This document shows, in pieces, positions 1-4,944 of a stretch of DNA of 5,557 bases (position 1 is its first letter; every line of letters starts with the position of its first letter). This DNA comes from Candidatus Jacksonbacteria bacterium (GTDB taxonomy: Bacteria; Patescibacteriota; Patescibacteriia; UBA9629; GWA2-43-13), in contig JABIPD010000098.1 of NCBI GenBank assembly GCA_018698735.1, forward strand, positions 1 to 5,557, read 5' to 3'. Below the pieces are notes generated by a model. That model was given only the letters and a program-made list of their open reading frames with translations, searched no databases and had not been told where the DNA came from. A program made the translations under genes and the position numbers.

Positions 1-1
1 C

Positions 2-325
2 TACGAATTCCATGACATTGACGAAGGAGTGTCAATTCGGGTATCCGACCATCACGACAACTGCCTGCTCCGCTTCGACTGCTTCGACTGCCGCCCAGTC
101 TGGATCGTTTCTCCTCACAGAGAATTCCTTATCACGGACAGTGTTAGGTCTGCTGTCGACTGGGCCATCGAGCAAATAGAGCACAGCCTGGTGCTCTACC
201 TCAGCCTCGCTGGCTACCCGACTCCTCACGGCCTCTCAGAGACATACACCAGGCCTGCGATCGAAAAGATCAAAGCAGCGGTCGCCGAAGTCTCCGCAGA
301 AACAGAGCTCGAAGCAACAGGGTGA
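2..325 (+). CDS. Hypothetical protein, 5'-truncated by window edge
   Basis: The reading frame is open from the first bases of the window to a TGA at 323-325 and shows 107 residues of the C-terminal part of a protein. The true start is upstream: the GTG at 29 is in frame, but the AAGGAG before it (24-29) overlaps the start itself, so it is unlikely to serve it. Codon choice is strongly biased to G or C in the third position, which supports real coding. Visible traits are a Cys/Asp-rich stretch near residues 20-32 (DCFDC), a central mixed helix-like part and an Ala/Glu-rich helical tail. There is no signal peptide, clear membrane segment or known motif. I do not recognise the family. It is GC-richer (about 57% by hand count of sample lines) than the genes that follow and is separated from them by a stem-loop. 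Confidence 0.6.
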   Translation, partial: YEFHDIDEGVSIRVSDHHDNCLLRFDCFDCRPVWIVSPHREFLITDSVRSAVDWAIEQIEHSLVLYLSLAGYPTPHGLSETYTRPAIEKIKAAVAEVSAETELEATG

Positions 326-335
326 ACGAACCAAC

Positions 336-370
336 GGGAGGGATGAGCACACGCGGTGCGCATCCCTTTC
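336..370 (+). terminator. Stem-loop, likely intrinsic terminator
   Basis: Bases 336-345 pair with 361-370 (core GGGATG/CATCCC, with two G-T wobbles at the base). One A-G mismatch follows, then GCAC (347-350) pairs with GTGC (356-359) around a 5-base loop. The descending arm ends in CCCTTTCTCC, so the T-tract is short. It begins 10 bases after the TGA of the upstream gene and just before the RNHCP operon, which suits termination of the first gene. Weak T-run lowers certainty. Confidence 0.5.
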
Positions 371-388
371 TCCACATCTAAAAACAAT

Positions 389-697
389 ATGTCTAAAAAA
401 TTCCAACGCACAAAAGAAGACTTTACGTGCGAAAAATGCAATACAAAAGTTACAGGCACTGGCTACACCAACCATTGCCCACATTGTTTATGGAGCAAAC
501 ACGTAGACATTAACCCTGGCGACCGTAATAACAATTGCCAAGGCGCGCTTCAGCCAACAGCCATAGAAACCAAAGGCGAAGAAACCATTATTACCCATAC
601 ATGCACAAAATGCGGTACAATAAAGAAAAATAAAGCCGCAGAAAACGACAATTTCGAGGAAATTATTGCAATCTCTCAAAACAACTCACATGGCTAA
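389..697 (+). CDS. RNHCP domain-containing zinc-ribbon protein
   Basis: A 102-residue protein of the RNHCP domain family, small Cys-rich proteins of unknown biochemical role that are presumed to bind zinc and perhaps nucleic acid. The family signature is clear: a CxxC near the N-terminus (C14, C17), NHCPHCLWSKHVD at residues 28-40, PGDR at 43-46, a further Cys at 50, and a second CxxC (C72, C75). The name motif reads TNHCP instead of RNHCP. Seven cysteines and the His of NHCP could hold two metal ions; that is inference. I chose the ATG at 389 because the domain needs nothing upstream; an in-frame GTG at 356 lies inside the terminator stem. No Shine-Dalgarno is seen. The stop overlaps the cca start (ATGGCTAA, 690-697), so the two are probably translationally coupled and cotranscribed. 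Whether the protein acts in RNA metabolism with its neighbours is not shown. Confidence 0.85.
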   Translation: MSKKFQRTKEDFTCEKCNTKVTGTGYTNHCPHCLWSKHVDINPGDRNNNCQGALQPTAIETKGEETIITHTCTKCGTIKKNKAAENDNFEEIIAISQNNSHG

Positions 698-2222
698 CGA
701 AAGAGAGAACTTAAAACAATTTATATCAAAAAAATCTGATAAAACATTCTGGAATGTTTTTAGTATACTCACAAAACTATTCCCCGAAGCAGAGATTTAT
801 TTAGTAGGCGGAATGGTTAGGGATATAGCCCGCGGCGACGAAAGCGCCGATTACGATTTTGTTATAAAAGACGTTCCTACCAATACTATTCAAAAAAAGT
901 TAAGTACCGTTGGGAAGGTAGAGCTAGTAGGAAAAACCTTCGGAGTATATAAATGGAAACCAGAAGGCGAAAAATTCCATGTCGATATCGCGCTCCCCCG
1001 CACCGATCATGCCTTCGGCACTGGCGGGTATAAAGATGTAGACGTGCAGTTCGACCATACGCTTCATATTCATAAAGATTTAGAACGCAGAGATTTTACC
1101 GTAAACGCGGTAGCGCTCCGTTTAAACGACGGCGAAATATTCGACCCGTACAATGGTTTAAAAGATATTCAAGAAAATATATTACGAGCTGTTGGCGACC
1201 CGCATACCAGATTTAAAGAAGACTATTCCAGATTGCTGCGCGGTATTCGATTTACGTGCCAACTGAATTTTTCTTTAGAACCAAAAACCTCGGAGGCACT
1301 TGTTCAATATATATTACGATTAAACGATACATTAGAAGACGGTACCTGGAAGGTGCCACGAGAGCTGGTAGCAAAAGAAATGCTAAAAGCCTTTGTAGCA
1401 AACCCGATTAAAGCTCTCGACAGCTACGATCGCTATGGAGCACTTAAATTATTGCTACCAGAAGTATGCGACATGAAAGGCTGCGAGCAGCCACCAAACT
1501 GGCATTCTGAAGGCGATGTATATGTTCACACCAAACTTGCGATATCGAATATTTTTTCTCAAGAATTCACCCACGAGTTTAATACCAGCTTCGAGGCATT
1601 ATCTAAAGAAAAACCCAAAACAGCGGCGTTGGTTATTTTTGCAATTCTGTTTCACGATTTAGGCAAACCCCCAACCATGCAGACGCCAGAAAAAGACGGC
1701 ACCGATCGTATTCGGTATAACAACCACGATTCTGTTGGTGCACAACTTGCTGGCGACATTTGCGAACGGCTTGCGCTTTCGGCGCCAGAAAAACATGGAA
1801 TAAATTGTGGCGATTTAGTTTGGATTGTGAGGAATCATATGGTACATGTGATGGGCGAGATTACCGAAATGAAAAACACCACCATAGAAAAATATTTCTT
1901 TAACGACAACGTTCCTGGCGACGCGCTTATTATGACCATGTGGGCAGATGCTTCGGCAACTATCCAAGAAGAAACCAAAGGCCCAAGTTTTTCGGGCTAT
2001 AACGCGCTTCTAAAAAAACTTGCAGAGGTTAGAATGTTTTTAGACGACAGAGACCGGCTACCAGAGGCATTATTAAACGGCAACGAAATTATGAAGGCGT
2101 TAAAGCTTCCTTCAAGCCCAGAATTAGGAACTATTATAGAGGCATTACGAGAAGAACAGCTTACCGGTAACATTTCTACCCCAGAAGAGGCCTTAGTTTT
2201 TATTAAAAAATATAAAACATAA
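690..2222 (+). CDS. cca: CCA tRNA nucleotidyltransferase / poly(A) polymerase family, with HD domain
   Basis: A 510-residue class II nucleotidyltransferase that adds or repairs the 3' CCA of tRNA using CTP and ATP, in the cytoplasm. The head domain shows GGMVRD (residues 40-45), the metal-binding pair D54 and D56 in DYDFV, a third acidic position at D99 (HVDIALPRT), and ERRDFTVNA (132-140), the usual neck-side motif. FDPYNGLKDI and EDYSRLLRGIRF follow, matching the RNA-binding and nucleotide-selection part. The C-terminal half is an HD phosphohydrolase-type domain: H281 in a GDVYVHT context, H322-D323 in FHDLGKP, and a later RNHM motif. I chose the ATG at 690 over the TTG at 666 because of the ATGGCTAA overlap with the RNHCP stop. 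The family also includes poly(A) polymerases and split A- or CC-adding enzymes, which sequence alone does not exclude. The tRNA-Val in this window lacks CCA and would be a natural substrate. Confidence 0.9.
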   Translation: MANERENLKQFISKKSDKTFWNVFSILTKLFPEAEIYLVGGMVRDIARGDESADYDFVIKDVPTNTIQKKLSTVGKVELVGKTFGVYKWKPEGEKFHVDIALPRTDHAFGTGGYKDVDVQFDHTLHIHKDLERRDFTVNAVALRLNDGEIFDPYNGLKDIQENILRAVGDPHTRFKEDYSRLLRGIRFTCQLNFSLEPKTSEALVQYILRLNDTLEDGTWKVPRELVAKEMLKAFVANPIKALDSYDRYGALKLLLPEVCDMKGCEQPPNWHSEGDVYVHTKLAISNIFSQEFTHEFNTSFEALSKEKPKTAALVIFAILFHDLGKPPTMQTPEKDGTDRIRYNNHDSVGAQLAGDICERLALSAPEKHGINCGDLVWIVRNHMVHVMGEITEMKNTTIEKYFFNDNVPGDALIMTMWADASATIQEETKGPSFSGYNALLKKLAEVRMFLDDRDRLPEALLNGNEIMKALKLPSSPELGTIIEALREEQLTGNISTPEEALVFIKKYKT

Positions 2223-2223
2223 T

Positions 2224-2394
2224 ATGGAATAAACTATCCCAGACCAGTTTGCAGACGAGCGACTAGATAAAGTCCTTACCGCGTTAGATAATTCCAAAAC
2301 TCGTTCGCAATGGCAAAAAACAATAGAAGCAGAAGATGTTACGGTAAATAAAAAACCAGCAACAAAACACACCAAAGTACAAGCTGGCGATATT
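2224..2394 (+). other. In-frame S4 RNA-binding domain of the rluA-family gene, without a standard start
   Basis: The frame of the downstream synthase stays open back to a TAA at 2230-2232. Translated from 2233 it reads TIPDQFADERLDKVLTAL, then a stretch ending TVNKKPATKHTKVQAGDIV, a typical S4 domain (start of the fold ERLDKVL, end VNKKPATKHTKVQAGD). No ATG, GTG or TTG lies in frame between the TAA and the GTG at 2395. The ATG at 2224 is in frame, just after the cca stop, but gives only Met-Glu-stop. A single base change at 2230 would restore an ordinary start of the form M-E-X-T-I-P. Alternatives are initiation at a rare codon such as ATC (2236), or a base-call error. The domain is clearly coding by family resemblance; whether it is translated is open. 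Confidence 0.7.
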
Positions 2395-3132
2395 GTGTTT
2401 GTTCCTAAAGCCGACGAAATAATAAAAAACTTCCCAACGCCTACCTACAACCTCCTACAGGAAGAAGAAGATTATGTGATAGTAGAAAAACCATCTGGTA
2501 TAGTAGTACACCCAGACGATCGCCATCCCAAGGGTAATACCTTAGTAGATGCCGTGCTAGCAGATTACCCTGAAATAGAAAGCATAGGAGAAGACCCAAT
2601 CCGCCCAGGGATTGTTCATAGGCTCGACAAAGACGTTTCTGGGGTAATGGTTATTGCTAGAACTCAAGAAATGTTTAGTCACCTTAAAAATCAATTTAAA
2701 ACCAGAGCCATTCATAAAGAATACACCGCTCTTCTCTACGGAATCCCCTCTATAAAAGAAGACGATATTACCTTCCCTATCGGAAGGTCTAAACGCACAG
2801 GAAAAATGGCAGCCAAAGGTGCAGTTGACGAAAAAACAAAATCAGCAAAAACACATTATAATATTGCTCAAGAATTTCCACCCAAATATTCGCTTGCAAC
2901 CATAACTATTCTAACCGGCAGAACACATCAAATTCGAGTACACATGAATGCCCTTTCTCACCCGGTTGTGGGAGACGCGCTTTACACACAAAAAAAGTTC
3001 GCCGTACCAGAAGAGCTTAACAGAATATTCTTGCATGCAACCAAGCTTTCGTTTAAAGATTTAACAAACGAACGCAAAACTTTTATATCTCCACTACCCG
3101 AATCGCTTGAAACATTCCTTAAAAAGCTATAA
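2395..3132 (+). CDS. RluA/RluD-family pseudouridine synthase (catalytic part)
   Basis: This family isomerises specific uridines to pseudouridine in rRNA or tRNA. The catalytic signature HRLDKDVSG begins at base 2617, with the catalytic Asp codon at 2626-2628. The family consensus has Thr where this protein has Val before Ser-Gly. Other family marks are EKPSGIVVHP, the later GRTHQIRVHM and HPVVGDALY, and an LHA motif near the C-terminus. The boundary given is the longest form with a standard start (GTG 2395, 245 residues), but that GTG lies right at the end of the S4 domain and would remove it. With the S4 domain from 2236 the product would be 298 residues, close to the usual RluD length of 300 or slightly more, so the longer form is the likely ancestral protein. 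The gene lies between cca and gmk in one apparent operon. Substrate site cannot be read from sequence, so I give no rluD symbol. Confidence 0.85.
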   Translation: MFVPKADEIIKNFPTPTYNLLQEEEDYVIVEKPSGIVVHPDDRHPKGNTLVDAVLADYPEIESIGEDPIRPGIVHRLDKDVSGVMVIARTQEMFSHLKNQFKTRAIHKEYTALLYGIPSIKEDDITFPIGRSKRTGKMAAKGAVDEKTKSAKTHYNIAQEFPPKYSLATITILTGRTHQIRVHMNALSHPVVGDALYTQKKFAVPEELNRIFLHATKLSFKDLTNERKTFISPLPESLETFLKKL

Positions 3133-3160
3133 CCTTAAAAAAACAGACCCACTTCATTTT

Positions 3161-3709
3161 ATGTCTAAAATTTTTACTCTTTCGGGGCCATCGCGATCTG
3201 GAAAAAACACCATCGCCCACAAGCTCCTAAAAAACAAAAGTTTAAATCTTTCAAGAGCCATTACCTGTACCACACGCGAACCAAGACCAGGAGAAAAAGA
3301 CTCTGTTGATTATTATTTCCTTACCAACGAGGAATTCGACAAACTTATAGAGAAGGATGGTTTTGTTGAATGGGCAAATGTACACGATTATAGATACGGA
3401 ACCAGCACATCGGAACTTGAATACCAAAAAAAACAAAACAAGAATATTTTAATGGTTATAGATGTTAAAGGCGCTCGAAGCGTAAAGAAAAAATACCCAG
3501 AGGCAACAACCATCTTTATCCAACCAAGTAATATAGACGAGCTTAAAACACGGATGAAAAAATCGAACTTTTCGGAACACGATATGGGAGTACGGCTGCG
3601 TACAGCCCTAAGCGAGATGAATGCATCCGACGAATTTAACCATGTTGTTATAAACAAAGAAGGCCACATTAAACAAGCAATCCAAAAGGTTGTAGAGATT
3701 GTACAATAG
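3161..3709 (+). CDS. gmk: Guanylate kinase
   Basis: A 182-residue cytoplasmic kinase that converts GMP to GDP with ATP, feeding GTP and dGTP synthesis. The P-loop is GPSRSGKNT (residues 9-17), where many homologues have GPSGxGKST or GKGT; Lys15 and Thr17 are kept. The GMP-binding region is clear: TTREPRPGEKDSVDYYF (37-53) with R39, R42 and Y51, then FVEWANVHDYRYGTS (68-82) with E70, and VIDVKGA (99-105) with D101. RLRTALSEM (145-153) matches the C-terminal arginine segment that binds ATP phosphates. Length is slightly short of the usual 190-210, with no missing motif. I chose the ATG at 3161 because the fold starts there (KIFTLSGPS); a TTG at 3107 would add 18 residues overlapping the synthase gene. 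The start lies 28 bases after the synthase stop, no Shine-Dalgarno is seen, and it is the last gene of the presumed operon. Confidence 0.93.
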   Translation: MSKIFTLSGPSRSGKNTIAHKLLKNKSLNLSRAITCTTREPRPGEKDSVDYYFLTNEEFDKLIEKDGFVEWANVHDYRYGTSTSELEYQKKQNKNILMVIDVKGARSVKKKYPEATTIFIQPSNIDELKTRMKKSNFSEHDMGVRLRTALSEMNASDEFNHVVINKEGHIKQAIQKVVEIVQ

Positions 3710-3720
3710 CTAACGTTAGC
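3709..3720. repeat. Perfect 12-base palindrome GCTAACGTTAGC, possible operator
   Basis: The sequence GCTAACGTTAGC equals its own reverse complement. Its first G is the last base of the gmk TAG stop. It has no T-run after it, so it is not an intrinsic terminator, and as RNA it would form only a 4-bp hairpin with a 4-base loop. It ends 6 bases before the -35 of the rplS promoter, the usual place for a dimeric DNA-binding protein. Function is inference. Confidence 0.45.
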
Positions 3721-3726
3721 ATATTC

Positions 3727-3755
3727 TTGACTAAACTACCCTTTCCTGTTATCCT
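3727..3755 (+). promoter_or_regulatory. Sigma70-type extended -10 promoter for rplS
   Basis: TTGACT (3727-3732, five of six to consensus) and TATCCT (3750-3755, four of six) are separated by 17 bases. A TG at 3747-3748 gives the extended -10 element TGnTATCCT. The predicted transcription start is near 3762, about 42 bases before the rplS ATG. It lies in the gap after gmk, so rplS is probably transcribed apart from the upstream operon. Confidence 0.6.
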
Positions 3756-3803
3756 GTTGGGGTATTTTTAATCACTGATAAGGCTTAAAACCTAGACACC
3801 CAT

Positions 3804-4433
3804 ATGGCTGATGAAAAGCAAAAAGACCCCAGTCACTCCGCTGAAGCTACGGACGGGGCAAGCGAGAAAAAAGCCGCTCCAAAGACAGAAGAAGCTGCAA
3901 AAGAAGATTCCAAGAAAGAGGCTCCTGCTGCAGACATTAAACCAAAAACACCCGCTAAAAAAGAGGCTAAACCAGCAGAAACAACTGCTGAAGGAAAAGA
4001 AGCGCCTGTTGAAGAGGCTGTTGTTGAGGATGCAAAAGCAGAAAAAGAACCCGAAGTATCTGCAGAACCTGCAAAAGAGGTGCTTTCGAATGCTACTCAA
4101 TATAGTAAGATTGTTTCTGGAATGACCGTTCGTGTTCACCAAAAGATTAAAGACGTGAATTCTAAAGGCGAAGAAAAAGAACGTGTTCAGGTGTTTGAAG
4201 GAATGGTACTTGCGCAGAAACACGGTAACGAAGCTGGCGCTAGCATTACGGTCCGAAAGATTGCGAATGGCGTTGGTGTAGAAAAAATCTTCCCGTTAAA
4301 CCTTCCTGCTATCGAAAAAATAGAAATTGTAAAACAGGCAGACATACGACAAGCTCGTCCTTATTTCTTAAGAGAACATAAGAAAAAGTTACGAGAAAAA
4401 CGAGTAGAAGAAACCATTACCCCTACTTCGTAA
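3804..4433 (+). CDS. rplS: Ribosomal protein bL19 with long low-complexity N-terminal extension
   Basis: bL19 is a large-subunit protein at the interface with the 30S subunit. Residues about 101-200 carry the family core: SGMTVRVHQKI, then ERVQVFEGMVLA (126-137), ITVRKIANGVGVEKIFPL (148-165) and RQARPYFLREHKKKLREKR (182-200). The usual protein is near 115 residues; this one is 209. The extra 95 or so N-terminal residues are made almost only of Lys, Glu, Ala, Pro, Thr, Asp and Ser, with no hydrophobic core, and should be disordered. The ATG at 3804 is favoured by the promoter placed 42 bases upstream. An in-frame GTG at 4080 (codon 93) would give a 117-residue protein of normal length, but has no correctly spaced Shine-Dalgarno. 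No Shine-Dalgarno precedes 3804 either. Tailed ribosomal proteins occur in reduced lineages; the role of this tail is unknown. Confidence 0.93.
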   Translation: MADEKQKDPSHSAEATDGASEKKAAPKTEEAAKEDSKKEAPAADIKPKTPAKKEAKPAETTAEGKEAPVEEAVVEDAKAEKEPEVSAEPAKEVLSNATQYSKIVSGMTVRVHQKIKDVNSKGEEKERVQVFEGMVLAQKHGNEAGASITVRKIANGVGVEKIFPLNLPAIEKIEIVKQADIRQARPYFLREHKKKLREKRVEETITPTS

Positions 4434-4446
4434 ATCCACATATAAT
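4417..4446 (+). promoter_or_regulatory. Possible promoter with consensus -10 TATAAT after rplS
   Basis: A perfect TATAAT lies at 4441-4446, 8 bases past the rplS stop. The best -35 at an acceptable distance is TTACCC (4417-4422, 18-base spacer), only three of six to consensus and inside the rplS coding end. The start would be near 4453, so it could drive the structured region and tRNAs. It also overlaps the left arm of the next hairpin, so the evidence is limited. Confidence 0.3.
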
Positions 4447-4486
4447 GAAAACTGGCTATTCTATATTGCAGATAGTCATTTTTCAT
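4445..4486 (+). terminator. Hairpin after rplS, possible terminator
   Basis: ATGAAAA (4445-4451) pairs with TTTTCAT (4480-4486), and TGGCTAT (4453-4459) with ATAGTCA (4472-4478, one G-T pair), with one C-T mismatch between and a 12-base loop. The stem starts 12 bases after the rplS stop. The T-run is inside the descending arm and not after it, so this may stabilise the mRNA 3' end and not terminate cleanly. Confidence 0.4.
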
Positions 4487-4497
4487 GTAAGAATACT

Positions 4498-4650
4498 GAG
4501 ACAAGATTAAAAATTTGAAAGGAGACGCAACGCGTAAAATTCTTTTTTACAAAGTAAAATGCTCTCATTTTACTTTGAAGAGGAGGAGCAGGCTCAAGGC
4601 GAAGTATTCTTTTTCATAAAAAGGATACGAGACCTAGGGCCTTGCTCCAA
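4498..4650 (+). ncRNA. Candidate structured RNA or structured leader before the tRNAs
   Basis: No credible gene is present in the 220 bases between rplS and tRNA-Leu, but the pairing is unusually strong. Hairpin one is a perfect 12-bp stem, CAAAGTAAAATG (4550-4561) with CATTTTACTTTG (4566-4577), around CTCT; flanking T-rich and AG-rich arms (about 4540-4548 and 4579-4587) could extend it with G-U pairs. Hairpin two spans 4585-4648: GGAGCA with TGCTCC, GGCTC with GGGCC, an AGG/CCT step near 4597-4599 and 4633-4635, an internal loop, then an 11-bp stem GTATTCTTTTT (4604-4614) with AAAAAGGATAC (4618-4628). It ends five bases before tRNA-Leu. It lacks the conserved marks of SRP RNA, tmRNA, RNase P RNA or 6S RNA that I could look for. 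It may be a small RNA, a pre-tRNA leader, or incidental structure. Confidence 0.35.
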
Positions 4651-4653
4651 CGA

Positions 4654-4742
4654 GCCGAGGTGGCGGAACTGGTAGACGCGCTAGGTTGAGGGCCTAGTCC
4701 TCTTTTTTGAGGGTGGAGGTTCAAGTCCTCTTCTCGGCACCA
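4654..4742 (+). tRNA. tRNA-Leu(GAG)
   Basis: The acceptor GCCGAGG (4654-4660) pairs with TCTCGGC (4732-4738, last pair G-U), followed by discriminator A and an encoded CCA (4740-4742). The anticodon stem CTAGG/CCTAG holds the loop TTGAGGG with anticodon GAG (4688-4690), reading CUC and CUU. A long variable arm, CCTC-TTTTTT-GAGG (4699-4712), marks it as a class II tRNA. The T-arm is GGAGG-TTCAAGT-CCTCT. All parts fit a functional leucine tRNA. Confidence 0.95.
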
Positions 4743-4753
4743 ATACATTGCAC

Positions 4754-4856
4754 AAAAAACTATCTATGGACGGTTAGCTCAGCTGGTTAGAGCATCTCGT
4801 TTACACCGAGAGGGCCGCAGGTTCGAATCCTGCACCGTCTACAGATAGTTTTTTTT
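4754..4856 (+). terminator. Leader-trailer helix around tRNA-Val ending in T8
   Basis: AAAAAACTATCT (4754-4765) is the exact reverse complement of AGATAGTTTTTT (4843-4854), a 12-bp helix that nearly stacks on the tRNA acceptor stem (only a T-A pair and an A-C mismatch between). The trailer ends in eight T (4849-4856), so the 3' side probably acts as the terminator of the tRNA transcript. The extended helix may also guide 5' and 3' trimming of the precursor. Confidence 0.5.
4768..4841 (+). tRNA. tRNA-Val(UAC)
   Basis: The acceptor GGACGGT (4768-4774) pairs with ACCGTCT (4834-4840); the first pair is a G-U wobble where G-C is usual. The D-arm is GCTC/GAGC, and the anticodon stem TCTCG/CGAGA holds loop TTTACAC with anticodon TAC (4802-4804), reading valine codons GUA and GUG. 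The T-arm is GCAGG-TTCGAAT-CCTGC. Discriminator A at 4841 is followed by CAG, so CCA is not encoded and must be added by the nucleotidyltransferase. It lies 25 bases after tRNA-Leu and is probably cotranscribed. Confidence 0.95.
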
Positions 4857-4864
4857 GTTTCCCT

Positions 4865-4890
4865 TAAACTACTTGCCAAATAGTAGTTTA
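4865..4890. repeat. 9-bp inverted repeat over the -35 of the downstream gene
   Basis: TAAACTACT (4865-4873) is the exact reverse complement of AGTAGTTTA (4882-4890), with an 8-base spacer that contains most of the putative -35. The right arm can also pair with AACTAC at 4898-4903, giving two mutually exclusive hairpins. It could be an operator or a second terminator hairpin after the tRNAs; there is no T-run after it. Confidence 0.45.
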
Positions 4891-4901
4891 GTTGATTAAC
4901 T
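4873..4901 (+). promoter_or_regulatory. Possible extended -10 promoter for the membrane protein gene
   Basis: TTGCCA (4873-4878, five of six) and TTAACT (4896-4901, three of six) are 17 bases apart, with an extended TGn at 4893-4895, the same layout as the rplS promoter. The predicted start is near 4908, 37 bases before the GTG start. The weak -10 hexamer keeps confidence moderate. Confidence 0.4.
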
Positions 4902-4944
4902 ACGCAGTTCGGACCTCACCATCCAACACGATAAGGAGCTCTCC

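Noticed and set aside
741..760. Inverted repeat AAAACATTC / GAATGTTTT within the start of cca
   Set aside because: It lies inside well-conserved coding sequence and the 2-base spacer leaves a short practical hairpin; probably chance from AT-rich codons.
2220..2240. Programmed frameshift from cca into the synthase frame
   Set aside because: The TAA at 2230-2232 in the synthase frame lies after the cca stop, and the other two frames also stop soon after 2260, so a simple slip at the end of cca would not reach the S4 domain.
3792..4223. Long minus-strand ORF (143 codons) and a + strand ORF 3811-4125 in another frame over rplS
   Set aside because: Both are shadows of the repetitive Lys/Glu/Ala codons in the bL19 tail; their Phe/Cys-rich or Lys/Leu-rich products have no family features.
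4585..4648. A tRNA-like fold: 7-bp closing stem GGAGCAG with TTGCTCC
   Set aside because: There is no T-loop (no GTTCGAA-like sequence), no D-arm and no anticodon arm; it is a plain long hairpin.
4559..4675. Small ORF with an ATG at 4559, about 38 codons (begins MLSFYFEEEEQ)
   Set aside because: It runs into tRNA-Leu and stops inside the D-arm region, lies over two strong hairpins, and has no Shine-Dalgarno; the sequence is better explained by RNA structure.
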